NCBI RefSeq assembly: GCF_902167145.1
Contig: NW_023366893.1
Coordinates: 183,826-247,825, forward strand
Direction of reading: 5' to 3'
DNA: 64,000 nucleotides
Origin: Zea mays
Lineage: Eukaryota > Streptophyta > Magnoliopsida > Poales > Poaceae
In this document: positions 24,942 to 35,841 of the stretch, piece by piece
How positions within the stretch are numbered: position 1 is the stretch's first letter
Layout of the letters: each line of letters starts with the position of its first letter
Translations under genes and position numbers: made by a program
The notes under the pieces: model-generated
What the model saw: only the letters and a program-made list of their open reading frames with translations
The model's database searches: none
What the model was told of the DNA's origin: nothing

Positions 24942-26180
24942 GAATGTTGACTGTAGGACGAAACCTAGATAGAACTGGACAACCATTATCTACTTACCTT
25001 TGCTACTCTGATTCTTTTCTAAACTTCTCTAAATCTTTCTCATCTATTTCCGCTTTACTCTGATTATTCTTATCTTTTTCTTTCTAAAAGACAAATGTGG
25101 ATTTCACACTTTGAAATCATGTGCCTAAAGTGACCATTAGGAATAGGAGTCCTACTCTTAGGAAAAAAAAACTATTTTATCTATGCGCTTGGGTGTTTGT
25201 TCTTATGATACTTGTTTGATTTGGATCTTTGATTGAGTGTGATTAGTTGTGGATGAATGTCCACAATCACATATGCATATACATATCGAAAAAATGCTTA
25301 TAAAAATAACTAGATAAACTAGGTTATCCCTCATTAAAGTATCTAGCCTAACAATATCCATCTCATCTTAAAAGATTTTATCCTACACTCATAGATCCAT
25401 CTTATGTGAAAAGATCCTAACTTATCCTAATTAAAATATATCTTATCTTAAAAGATTTTCTCTTATCTTAATAGATCCATCTTATCTTAAAAGATTCTTC
25501 TTACTTTAATAAATTCATCTTATCTTGAAGAGATTCTATCTTATGATAACATATTTAACTAATCTCAAAAGATTCTAACATATCTTAATAATACATCTTC
25601 TACCCTATTAGGTCTATCTAAACTAAACTAGTTTAATCTAGTCATATTCAGTCTAATCTAGATCCTATCTAATCTTATATGATCTAATCTAGAGTGAGTT
25701 ACTTAATGCTGGTATAAAGGATAAGGCCATATTCCAAATTCACTTAAGCCTAAATTGGTGACCTAGATCAACTCGGCCATACCCAACAACTTGACCAACT
25801 TGACCTACATAACAGATCTATCTTGGCCTCTTGTCCCAAACCCGGATGGAGACACCAAAGAGCAAGAAGGAGGAGATCAACCTCGACATGAAAGAATAGG
25901 AGTTAAAGCAGATCTCGAGATGATTCAAGATTTACCACCTTGGATGGAGTCTTCCCTTACCAAGTTCTTCTTACCATAAGCTAACCTCACTCTGACCATC
26001 TCTCCTCTTACCTAACTGTGTGTCTAAACATAGAAGATACCCATGCATTTCTAATTACTTTCTAAATAGTACTAAAAAGAGAGAGACTCTTAATTTTTTT
26101 TATTAGAAACTACAATCTCAATTACAAACCATTCTTGGTATAATCCCTTTCTTATTAATCTCGAGGACGAGATTATTTTT
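24942..26180 (+). other. Non-coding internal region of the retrotransposon
   Basis: About 1.24 kb of mostly A/T-rich sequence with no recognisable gag or pol motif. The longest forward frame I noted in it (25791-25979, 62 codons) lies in the more complex 3' part, contains a GGDQPRHER stretch and matches no family I know; it may be a coding relic or chance. The middle (about 25330-25690) is a degenerate short repeat. The last 40 bases, TTAATCTCGAGGACGAGATT onward, resemble the tail of grass gypsy internal regions, suggesting descent from an autonomous element by loss of the coding part. Confidence 0.75.
25330..25690 (+). repeat. Degenerate A/T-rich short repeat (CATCTTATCTTAAAAGATT-like)
   Basis: The motif ATCTTATCTTAAAAGATT and close variants (TCTTATCTTAATAGATC, ATCTTATCTTGAAGAGATT) recur irregularly every 20-40 bases, followed by a run of TCTAATCTAG-like words. 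TCTTAAAAGA is itself close to self-complementary. Repeats of this sort are common in non-coding internal regions of defective LTR elements; no function is implied. Confidence 0.6.
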
Positions 26181-26194
26181 AAGGGGGTAGGATT
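26181..26194 (+). other. Polypurine tract before the right LTR
   Basis: AAGGGGGTAGGATT lies directly before the TGTAACGCC start of the right LTR. It is nearly all purine, as expected for the plus-strand primer left by RNase H. Its position confirms the right LTR start at 26195. Confidence 0.85.
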
Positions 26195-29100
26195 TGTAAC
26201 GCCTCAAAATCTTATTTTGAGAATTATGGAAATTTTCCCTAGGTGTTGAGTTAAAATATATTTTTCATAGGAATTATCTTACCTTTGAAACTATTCATCC
26301 TAAAACAATGTTTCCTAATTAAAAAAAAAGGTAATAAAGAAAGGATCTCAATAATAATTTGTTTCTTTGATGAATCATATCTTTCTACACTTTACACTTA
26401 AGGATTTTTTTTAAAAAAAACTAGAACTATTTTCTTAAAATACATATTTTGTGTGCACATTTAAAAGCATAAGCATAAATAAATGAGATGGGAAATAAAT
26501 TACATAAAATTATATTAAGCATGCTGAAGTATTATTATGATTGCGAATATGAATATGAATAATGAACCAAGATTCGAAGTAGTTGAAATGAAAAACAAAA
26601 CGAAAATGAAAACAGAAAAAAAAGAAGAAAGAAAAAGAAATGAGAATATCATCCATGGGCTCAAACTTCCCCTTGGCCCAGTGATCCCGCACCCTCTCAC
26701 ACCCGTGTGGGCTGCAGTCGGCCCAACTCGGCCTCCACTGCGTGCTGACTGGTGGGTCCACCCCTCCACCCGCTCCCTGCGACGCGCGATTCCTGGGAGC
26801 TTGGCGCCGCGCCGCTCGTCCGTATGTCACGTGGGACCCACTGGTCAAACCGCGCAACCGAACCCGTCTTCCTCGTGGCGACTGACTGGTGGTCCCGCTC
26901 CGGCAGGATCTTCTTATTCCCCCAACCAGCCCGCGAGACCGGCGGAAGCGCAGCAAATCCAGCCGTGGTCACCGGAGAACCCCCCGGTCGCCCCCCTTTC
27001 TTCCGGATCTGGACTCTCCTGACCTCCTATAAAGCTTGGCGGTGCCGCCCCTTTGTCGAACAACCATGGAGCCATAGTGGATACCTCCTGGAGCAGAGAA
27101 CCTCATCGCATGAGAAAGGGAGCAGAGAGAGAACGTGAGGATAGTCGTCGAGCGGGTGTTGACACGGCGGCGCTCTGGGCACCTAGGTTCTTGCCCGTGC
27201 GCGCGGCGTGGAGCGAACCAGACCTCCTTCGCCGAGCGTTGAAGTGTGCGCAGGTGCTTCGTCGTCGGCATGGAAGAATCGCCGTCGTGCTGCAGAACTT
27301 CTGGACGACCGTGCTAGCGCCCTGGAAGCGGTATGAAAACATCCTCGCGAGCCACTATTACTTGCGCCTGGAAATAGGTATAGTCCCAGTCGCACTTCGA
27401 CCCACACCCGCGTGTAGCTAGCCAAGCCCTCCTAGCGTTCGCGTGCTGTGGCGTTTTCTGTCTCAGCTAGCGCCCGTGCTGCGCGGAGGTAGAAGAAGCA
27501 CAGGGGCCGTAGGATGCAAAAGGAACGGCCGATGTGTCTGGGGCCGTTGATCTTTGCACGGACGGGCAAGATCAGAACCTGCATACCATTTCGGTGTGGG
27601 GTGCATCTGGCCATAGATCCGTGATCCGGTGGTCGTGGTCGGTTATGGGTTAAGATGTGATCTAGAGCGTTGGCGCTAGATCGGACGGTCCGAGTTGCAT
27701 ACCCTTTCGGATTATTGCAGATCTAACCGTAGCCCTCGATTTCTGATCGGGCGGTTCAGTTCTGCCGATATCCCTTCGTCAGGGCTATTTTCCAAAAGAG
27801 ACCCTATGGAAATTTGAAACCAACCCGCCATCCCCCGCGGGATAGCTCTGTGTCTTAGGCAATCTTACCCCAGGAACCCTGTATTTTCCAGAAATGGATG
27901 CACAGTCCAGGCCTCTAGGAAAACAAAGAAACTCATTTAAGAAATGGTTTTTAACACAAAATTAATTATGGAAACTCGTTTAATTCATATAAAATTCATG
28001 TTAAGACCAAATAAGTCTATTCTAATTTCTATAATTTTATAATATTATTGTTTATCAAATAGTGCCACTGATTTTACATGAAAGCCACTTTAAAATTTAT
28101 CTCCTAATTAATCTTATACGAAATACATAAAACCATAGGAAATTCATAACTCCTCCGTTTTAACTCCGATTTGATCCGTTCAAGTTGCATTAGTCTCGTA
28201 GCTTCGCGTAGATTATTATTACGTAGTTTATTCTTATGTTTAGTGTGATGTTAATTTTGCCTATACCATGTTTGTTGTATTGCTACGACTAGCAGTGAGG
28301 ACACGTGTCATCTGAAGATCATCCTGGTACCTGGAATCTCAAGTGTCAGGCAAGTTGTGCCCTTGATCACTTCTTTTTACCCAGCCATGTTCTGATTAAT
28401 CATAATGATCTGCATAGGTTAATTTTGATGGGACCCAATAGGTTACCCTAGTTTGATTATCTTTATACCTTGTTACCACTGAACTTTTTGGGTAGTACTT
28501 GCTAGTGCTTTATGTGGTTTTGGGTATGAAGATACATTACACATGATTATACTTTTGTTATCTGTTGTTATTTATCGTTCATGATAAGATCATTATGTTA
28601 ATTGGAACATGGAGCGACCACCCGGGAAAACAGTGCTACCACAAGGGTATAATGGGACGCCCTTGGCTGATTAATTAGGAAAGCTAGTGGAGGACTACCT
28701 TACCCGAAAGGGGCAAGGGCAGTAGGGGAGTGGTCAGTGTAGGGAGACCCTCCGGAGGATTTTGCTGCGATGGCGGTCCTGCAAGGGAATTCCTGCATTG
28801 GAGCTTCCTATAAACTGTAGCGGGTTTTCTGAAGCTAGTGGAACTTTGTAAAGGCCTCGTAGTGTTACCCTGCCTCGCCTCCTCGGTAGAGGTGTACGGG
28901 AAGTCGCGATCCCTTGGCAGATGGGTAACATGACTTGTGGGTAAAGATGCGCCACCTCTGCAGAGTGTAAAACTGGTATACTAGCCGTGCTCACGGTCAT
29001 GAGCAGCTCGGACCCTCACATGATTAAATTATGGAACTTAAACTCAATTTGTCATATGCATTGCATCGCAGGTGAGGTTGTTACTTTTGTTCTACTACTT

Positions 29101-29588
29101 AATCGGGTTGGTATTTACTTATACTTAGTAATTGCTAATAAAATTTTGACCAACTTTAAAAGCAATGCTCAGCTCTAACCATCCTCTTTGGTAAGCCTTA
29201 CACTTCACGTGAGCTCCCACCTTTGGCGAGTTCATGCACATTATTCCCCACAACTTGCTGAGCGATGAACGTATGTGAGCTCACTCTTGCTGTCTCACAC
29301 CCCCCCCCACAGGTCAAGAACAGGTACTACAGGATGAGGCGCGTGGAGGATGCTGTGATGAGTTCGTGAGTGGTCTAGGCCGTCGTCTCCCAGTCAACTT
29401 TGGGTTGCTGGATCGTTTCCTCATATGATGTAATTATTTAATTATTTTGTATAGAACTCCTGTTATATAGCAAAGATGTGACATTCGATCCTGTGCCACT
29501 ATGCATCATATGTGTGAGACTTGGTCCCAGCACACCTGGTGTTTATGTTCGCGCCCGGGCTTTGGACCCCTAAAACCCGGGTGTGACA
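26195..29588 (+). repeat. Right LTR (3394 bp)
   Basis: Direct repeat of the left LTR at an offset of 4659-4662 bp. It ends CCCGGGTGTGACA and is followed immediately by CCATT. Near-identity with the left copy (16 substitutions by hand count, about 0.5 percent) indicates a young insertion, because the LTRs are identical when an element integrates. The putative TATA box is at 27028-27033. Confidence 0.93.
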
Positions 29589-29593
29589 CCATT
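29589..29593. repeat. Target-site duplication, right copy (CCATT)
   Basis: CCATT directly after the right LTR, matching 21531-21535. Removing the element and one copy restores a normal monomer reading GGTGGAGACCATTTCTTGG. Confidence 0.85.
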
Positions 29594-32476
29594 TCTTGGT
29601 CAAAAACTCGTACGTGTTAGCCTTCGGTATTATTGAAAATGGTCGTTCATGGCTATTTTCGACAAAAATGGGGGTTGTGTGGCCATTGATCATCGACCAG
29701 AGGCTCATACACCTCACCCCACATATGTTTCCTTGCCATAGATCACATTCTTGGATTTCTGGTGGAGACCATTTCTTGGTCAAAAACTCGTACGTGTTAG
29801 CCTTCGGTATTATTGAAAATGGTCATTCATGGCTATTTTCGGCAAAATGGGGGTTGTGTGGCCATTGATCATCGACTAGAGGCTCATACACCTCACCCCA
29901 CATATGTTTCCTTGCCATAGATCACATTCTTGGATTTCTGGTGGAGACCATTTCTTGGTTAAAAACTCGTACGTGTTAGCCTTCGGTATTATTGAAAATG
30001 GTCATTTATGGCTATTTTCGGCAAAATGGACCATTTCTTGGTCAAAAATCCGTAGGTGTTAGCCTTCGGTATTATTGAAAATGGTCGTTCATGGCTATTT
30101 TCGACAAAAATGGGGGTTGTGTGGCCATTGATCATCGACCAGACGCTCATACACCTCACCCCACATATGTTTCCTTGCCATAGATCACATTCTTGGATTT
30201 CTGGTGGAGACCATTTCTTGGTCTAAAATCCGTAGGTGTTAGCCTCTAGTATTATTGAAAATGGTCGCTCATGGCTATTTTCAAGGTCGCTCATGGCTAT
30301 TTTCATAAAAATGGGGGTTGTGTGGCCATTGATCATACACCAGAGCCTCGTACACCTCACCCCACATATGTTTCCTTGCCATAGGTCACATTCTTGTTTT
30401 TCTGGTGGAGACCATTTCTTGGTCAAAAAATCGTAGGTGTTAGCCTTCGGTATTATTGAAAATGGTCGTTCATGGCTATTTTCATAAAAAATGGGGGTTG
30501 TGTGGCCATTGATCATCGACCAGACGCTCATACACCTCACCCCACATATGTTTCCTTGCCATAGATCACATTCTTGGATTTCTAGTGGAGACCATTTCTT
30601 GGTCAAAAATCCGTAGGTGTTAGCCTTCGGTATTATTGAAAATGGTCGTTCATGGCTATTTTCGACAAAAATGGGGGTTGTGTGGCCATTGATCTTCGAC
30701 CAGAGGCTCATACACCTCACCCCACATATGTTTCCTTGCCATAGATCACATTCTTGGATTTCTGGTGGAGACCATTTCTTGGTCAAAAATCCGTAGGTGT
30801 TAGCCTTCGATATTATTGAGAATGGTCGTTCATGGCTATTTTCGACAAAAATGGGGGTTGTGTGGCCATTGATCATCGACCAGAGGCTCGTACACCTCAC
30901 TACACATATGTTTCCTTGCCATAGATCACATTCTTGGATTTCTGGTGGAGACCATTTCTTGGTCAAAAATCCGTAGGTGTTAGCCTTCGGTATTATTGAA
31001 AATGGTCGTTCATGGCTATTTTCGACAAAAATGGGGGTTGTGTGGCCATTGATCATCGACCAGAGGCTCGTACACCTCACTACACATATGTTTCCTTGCC
31101 ATAGATCACATTCTTGGATTTCTGGTGGAGACCATTTCTTGGTCAAAAACTCGTACGTGTTAGCCTTCGGTATTATTGAAAATGGTCGTTCATGGCTATT
31201 TTCGACAAAAATGGGGGTTGTGTGGCCATTGATCATCGACCAGAGGCTCATACACCTCACCCCACATATGTTTCCTTGCCATAGATCACATTCTTGGATT
31301 TCTGGTGGAGACCATTTCTTGGTCAAAAACTCGTACGTGTTAGCCTTCGGTATTATTGAAAATGGTCATTCATGGCTATTTTCGGCAAAATGGGGGTTGT
31401 GTGGCCATTGATCATCGACTAGAGGCTCATACACCTCACCCCACATATGTTTCCTTGCCATAGATCACATTCTTAGATTTCTGGTGGAGACCATTTCTTG
31501 GTTAAAAACTCGTACGTGTTAGCCTTCGGTATTATTGAAAATGGTCGTTCATGGCTATTTTCGGCAAAATGGGGGTTGTGTGGCCATTGATCATCGACCA
31601 GAGGCTCGTACACCTCACCCCACATATGTTTCCTTGCCATAGATCACATTCTTGGATTTCTGGTGGAGACCATTTCTTGGTTAAAAACTCGTACGTGTTA
31701 GCCTTCGGTATTATTGAAAATTGTCGTTCATGGCTATTTTCGGCAAAATGGGGGTTGTGTGGCCATTGATCATCGACCAGAGGCTCTTACACCTCACCCC
31801 ACATATGTTTCCTTGCCATAGATCACATTCTTGGATTTCTGGTGGAGACCATTTCTTGGGCAAAAATCCGAATGTGTTAGCCTTTGGTATTTTTGAAAAT
31901 GGTCATTCATGGCTATTTTCGACAAAAATGGGGGTTGTGTGGCCATTGATCATCGACCAGAGGCTCATACACCTCACCCCACATATGTTTCCTTGCCATA
32001 GATCACATTCTTGGATTTCTGGTGGAGACCATTTCTTGGTCAAAAATCCGTAGGTGTTAGCCTTCGGTATTATTGAAAATGGTCGTTCATGGCTATTTTC
32101 GACAAAAATGGGGGTTGTGTGGCCATTGATCATCGACCAGACGCTCATACACCTCACCCCACATATGTTTCCTTTCCATAGATCACATTCTTGGATTTCT
32201 GGTGGAGACCATTTCTTGGTCTAAAATCCGTAGGTGTTAGCCTCTAGTATTATTGAAAATGGTCGCTCATGGCTATTTTCAAGGTCGCTCATGGCTATTT
32301 TCATAAAAAATGGGGGTTGTGTGGCCATTTATCATCGACTAGAGGCTCATAAACCTCACCCCACATATGTTTCCTTGCCATAGATCACATTCTTGGATTT
32401 CTGGTGGAGACCATTTCTTGGTCAAAAATCCGTACGTGTTAGCATTTGGTATTTTTGAAAATGGTCGTTCATGGCT
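29589..32476 (-). repeat. knob180 satellite array, reverse orientation (block 10), resuming after the retrotransposon
   Basis: Reverse-sense monomers continue. 29589-30776 matches 20348-21535 (offset 9241). 30223 to about 31411 matches 19439-20627 (offset 10784), making it a third copy of the 1543-bp sub-block. The truncated CAAAATGGACC marker is at about 30022. The block ends at about 32476, where GTTCATGGCT joins forward TGGTCGATGATC. Confidence 0.92.
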
Positions 32477-32769
32477 TGGTCGATGATCAATGGCCACACA
32501 ACCCCCATTTTTTATGAAAATAGCCATGAGCGACCATTTTCAATAATACTAGAGGCTAAGACCTACGGATTTTTGACCAAGAAATGGTCTCCACCAGAAA
32601 TCCAAGAATGTGATCTACGACAAGGAAACATATGTGGGGTGAGGTTTATGAGCCTCTAGTCGATGATAAATGGCCACACAACCCCCATTTTTTATGAAAA
32701 TAGCCATGAGCGACCTTGAAAATAACCATGAGCGACCATTTTCAATAATACTAGAGGCTAAGACCTACG
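32477..32769 (+). repeat. knob180 fragment, forward orientation (block 11)
   Basis: About 1.6 monomers in the forward sense between two reverse-sense arrays, including a 202-bp variant with a base change (AATAACCATGAGCG). It ends at AGACCTACG, which joins reverse-sense CATGGCTATTTTCGGC at 32769/32770. A short inverted piece with sharp ends on both sides points to local break repair. Confidence 0.88.
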
Positions 32770-35003
32770 CATGGCTATTTTCGGCAAAATGGGGGTTGTG
32801 TGGCCATTGATCGTCGACCAGAGGCTCATACACCTCACCCCACATATGTTTCCTTGTCGTAGATCACATTCTTGGATTTCTGGTGGAGACCATTTCTTGG
32901 TCAAAAATCCGTACGTGTTAGCCTTCAGTGTCATTGAAAATGGTCGTTCATGGCTATTTTCGACAAAAATTAGGGTTGTATGGCCATTGATCATCGACCA
33001 GAGGCTCATACACCTCACCCCACATATGTTTCCTAGCCATAGATCACATTCTTGGATTTCTGGTGGAGACCATTTCTTGGTCAAAAATCCGTAGGTGTTA
33101 GCCTTCGGTATTATTGTAAATGGTCATTCATGGCTATTTTCGACAAAAATGGGGGTTGTGTGGCCATTGATCATCGACCAGAGGCTCATACACCTCACCC
33201 CACATATGTTTCCTTGCCATAGATCACATTCTTGGATTTCTGGTGGAGACCATTTCTTGGTCAAAAATCCGTAGGTGTTAGCCTTCGGTATTATTGAAAA
33301 TGGTCGTTCATGGCTATTTTCGACAAAAATGGGGGTTGTGTGGCCATTGATCATCGACCAGATGCTCATACACCTCACCCCACATATGTTTCCTTGCCAT
33401 AGATCACATTCTTGGATTTCTGGTGGAGACCATTTCTTGGTCTAAAATCCGTAGGTGTTAGCCTCTAGTATTATTGAAAATGGTCGCTCATGGCTATTTT
33501 CAAGGTCGCTCATGGCTATTTTCATAAAAATGGGGGTTGTGTGGCCATTTATCATCGACCAGAGGCTCATACACCTCACCCCACATATGTTTCCTTGCCA
33601 TAGATTACATTCTTGGATTTCTGGTGGAAACCATTTCTTGGTTAAAAACTCGTACGTGTTAGCCTTCGATATTATTGAAAATGGTCGTTCATGGCTATTT
33701 TCGACAAAAATGGGGGTTGTGTGGCCATTGATCATCGACCAGAGGCTCATACACCTCACCCCACATATGTTTCCTTGCCATAGATCACATTCTTGGATTT
33801 ATGGTGGAGACCATTTCTTTGTCAAAAATCCGTACGTGTTAGCCTTCAGTGTCATTGAAAATGGTCGTTCATGGCTATTTTCGACAAAAATTAGGGTTGT
33901 GTGGCCATTGATCGTCGACCAGAGGCTCATACACCTCACCCCACATATGTTTCCTTGCCATAGATCACATTCTTGGATTTCTGGTGGAGACCATTTCTTG
34001 GTCAAAAATCCGTAGGTGTTAGCCTGCGGTATTATTGAAAATGGTCGTTCATGGCTATTTTCGGCAAAATGGGGGTTGTGTGGCCATTGATCATCGACCA
34101 GAGGCTCGTACACCTCACCCCACATATGTTTCCTTGCCATAGATCACATTCTTGGATTTCTGGTGGAGACCATTTCTTGGTCAAAAATCCGTACGTGTTA
34201 GCCTTTGGTATTTTTGAAAATGGTCATTCATGGCTATTTTCGACAAAAATGGGGGTTGTGTGGCCATTGATCATCGACTAGAGGCTCATACACCTCACCC
34301 CACATATGTTTCCTTGCCATAGATCACATTCTTGGATTTCTGGTGGAGACCATTTCTTGGTCAAAAATCCGTAGGTGTTAGCCTTCGATATTATTGAAAA
34401 TGGTCGTTCATGGCTATTTTCGACAAAAATGGGGGTTGTGTGGCCATTGATCATCGACCAGAGGCTCGTACACCTCACCCCATATATGTTTCCTTTCCAT
34501 GGTTCATATTCTTGGATTTCTAGTGGATACCATTTCTTGGTCAAAAACTCGTACGTGTTAGCCTTCGGTATTATTGAAAATGGTCGTTCATGGCTATTTT
34601 CAGCAAAATGGGGGTTGTGTGGCCATTGATCATCGACTAGAGGCTCATACACCTCACCCCACATATGTTTCCTTGTCGTAGATCACATTCTTGGATTTCT
34701 GGTGGAGACCATTTCTTGGTCTAAAATCCGTAGGTGTTAGCCTCTAGTATTATTGAAAATGGTCGCTCATGGCTATTTTCAAGGTCGCTCATGGCTATTT
34801 TCATAAAAAATGGGGGTTGTGTGGCCATTTATCATCGACTAGAGGCTCATAAACCTCACCCCACATATGTTTCCTTGCCATAGATTACATTCTTGGAATT
34901 CTGGTGGAGACCATTTCTTGGTCAAAAATCCGTAGGTGTTAGCCTTCGGAATTATTGAAAATGGTCATTCATGGCTATTTTCGGCAAAATGGGGGTTGTG
35001 TGG
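32770..35003 (-). repeat. knob180 satellite array, reverse orientation (block 12)
   Basis: About 12 reverse-sense monomers. AGTGTCATTG subfamily members occur near 32930 and 33850, and 202-bp variants near 33480 and 34775. The stretch 34051-34281 has the same variant order as 14278-14508 and 18305-18535, and as the inverted copies at 39571-39801 and 41053-41283. It ends at 35003, where GGGGGTTGTGTGG joins forward-sense AATAGCCATGAGCG. Confidence 0.92.
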
Positions 35004-35841
35004 AATAGCCATGAGCGACCATTTTCAATAATACTAGAGGCTAACACCTACGGATTTTAGACCAAGAAATGGTCTCCACCAGAAATCCAAGAATGTGATC
35101 TATGGCAAGGAAACATATGTGGGGTGAGGTGTATGAGCGTCTGATCGATGATCAATGGCCACACAACCCCCATTTTTGTCGAAAATAGCCATGAACGACC
35201 ATTTTCAATAATACCGAAGGCTAACACCTACGGATTTTTGACCAAGAAATGGTCTCCACCAGAAATCCAAGAATGTGATCTATGGCAAGGAAACATATGT
35301 GGGGTGAGGTGTATGAGCGTCTGGTCGATGATCAATGGCCACACAACCCCCATTTTTGTCGAAAATAGCCATGAACGACCATTTTCAATAATACCGAAGG
35401 CTAACACCTACGGATTTTTGACCAAGAAATGGTCTCCACCAGAAATCCAAGAATGTGATCTATGGCAAGGAAACATATGTGGGGTGAGGTGTATGAGCCT
35501 CTGGTCGATGATCAATGGCCACACAACCCCCATTTTTGTCGAAAATAGCCATGAACGACCATTTTCAATAATACCGAAGGCTAACACCTACGGATTTTTG
35601 ACCAAGAAATGGTCTCCACCAGAAATCCAAGAAAGTGATCTATGGCAAGGAAACATATGTGGGGTGAGGTGTATGAGCCTCTGGTCGATGATCAATGGCC
35701 ACACAACCCCCATTTTTGTCGAAAATAGCCATGAACGACCATTTTCAATAATACCGAAGGCTAACACCTACGGGTTTTTGACCAAGAAATGGTTTCCACC
35801 AGAAATCCAACAATGTGATCTATGGCAAGGAAACATATGTG

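Larger units (their letters stand above)
21536..29588 (+). mobile_element. Complete non-autonomous LTR retrotransposon (8053 bp), probably Ty3/gypsy-like
   Basis: The order is left LTR (21536-24926), primer binding site, non-coding internal region (24927-26194), polypurine tract and right LTR (26195-29588), flanked by CCATT on both sides. The LTRs begin TGTAACGCC and end TGTGACA. The 1.27-kb internal region encodes no gag, protease, reverse transcriptase, RNase H or integrase, so mobilisation must have depended on a partner. The internal 3' end (CTCGAGGACGAGATT, then AAGGGGGTAGG) resembles the sequence just before the 3' LTR of grass Ty3/gypsy elements. LTRs over 3 kb recall the maize Tekay/Del-like and xilon-diguus/Prem1 groups, but I cannot name the family without a search. 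It lies inside satellite, with no other insertion in the window. Confidence 0.93.

Noticed and set aside
25791..25979. 62-codon frame in the retrotransposon interior as a possible gag remnant
   Set aside because: Too short, with no zinc knuckle, protease or reverse transcriptase motif. Kept only as a remark in the internal-region entry.
29589..30776. 1188-bp direct repeat flanking the retrotransposon (20348-21535 and 29589-30776) as an unusually long target-site duplication
   Set aside because: The 5-bp CCATT is a normal target-site duplication. The long match follows from the surrounding higher-order repeat and a two-monomer register shift, and it extends through monomer types seen elsewhere in the array.
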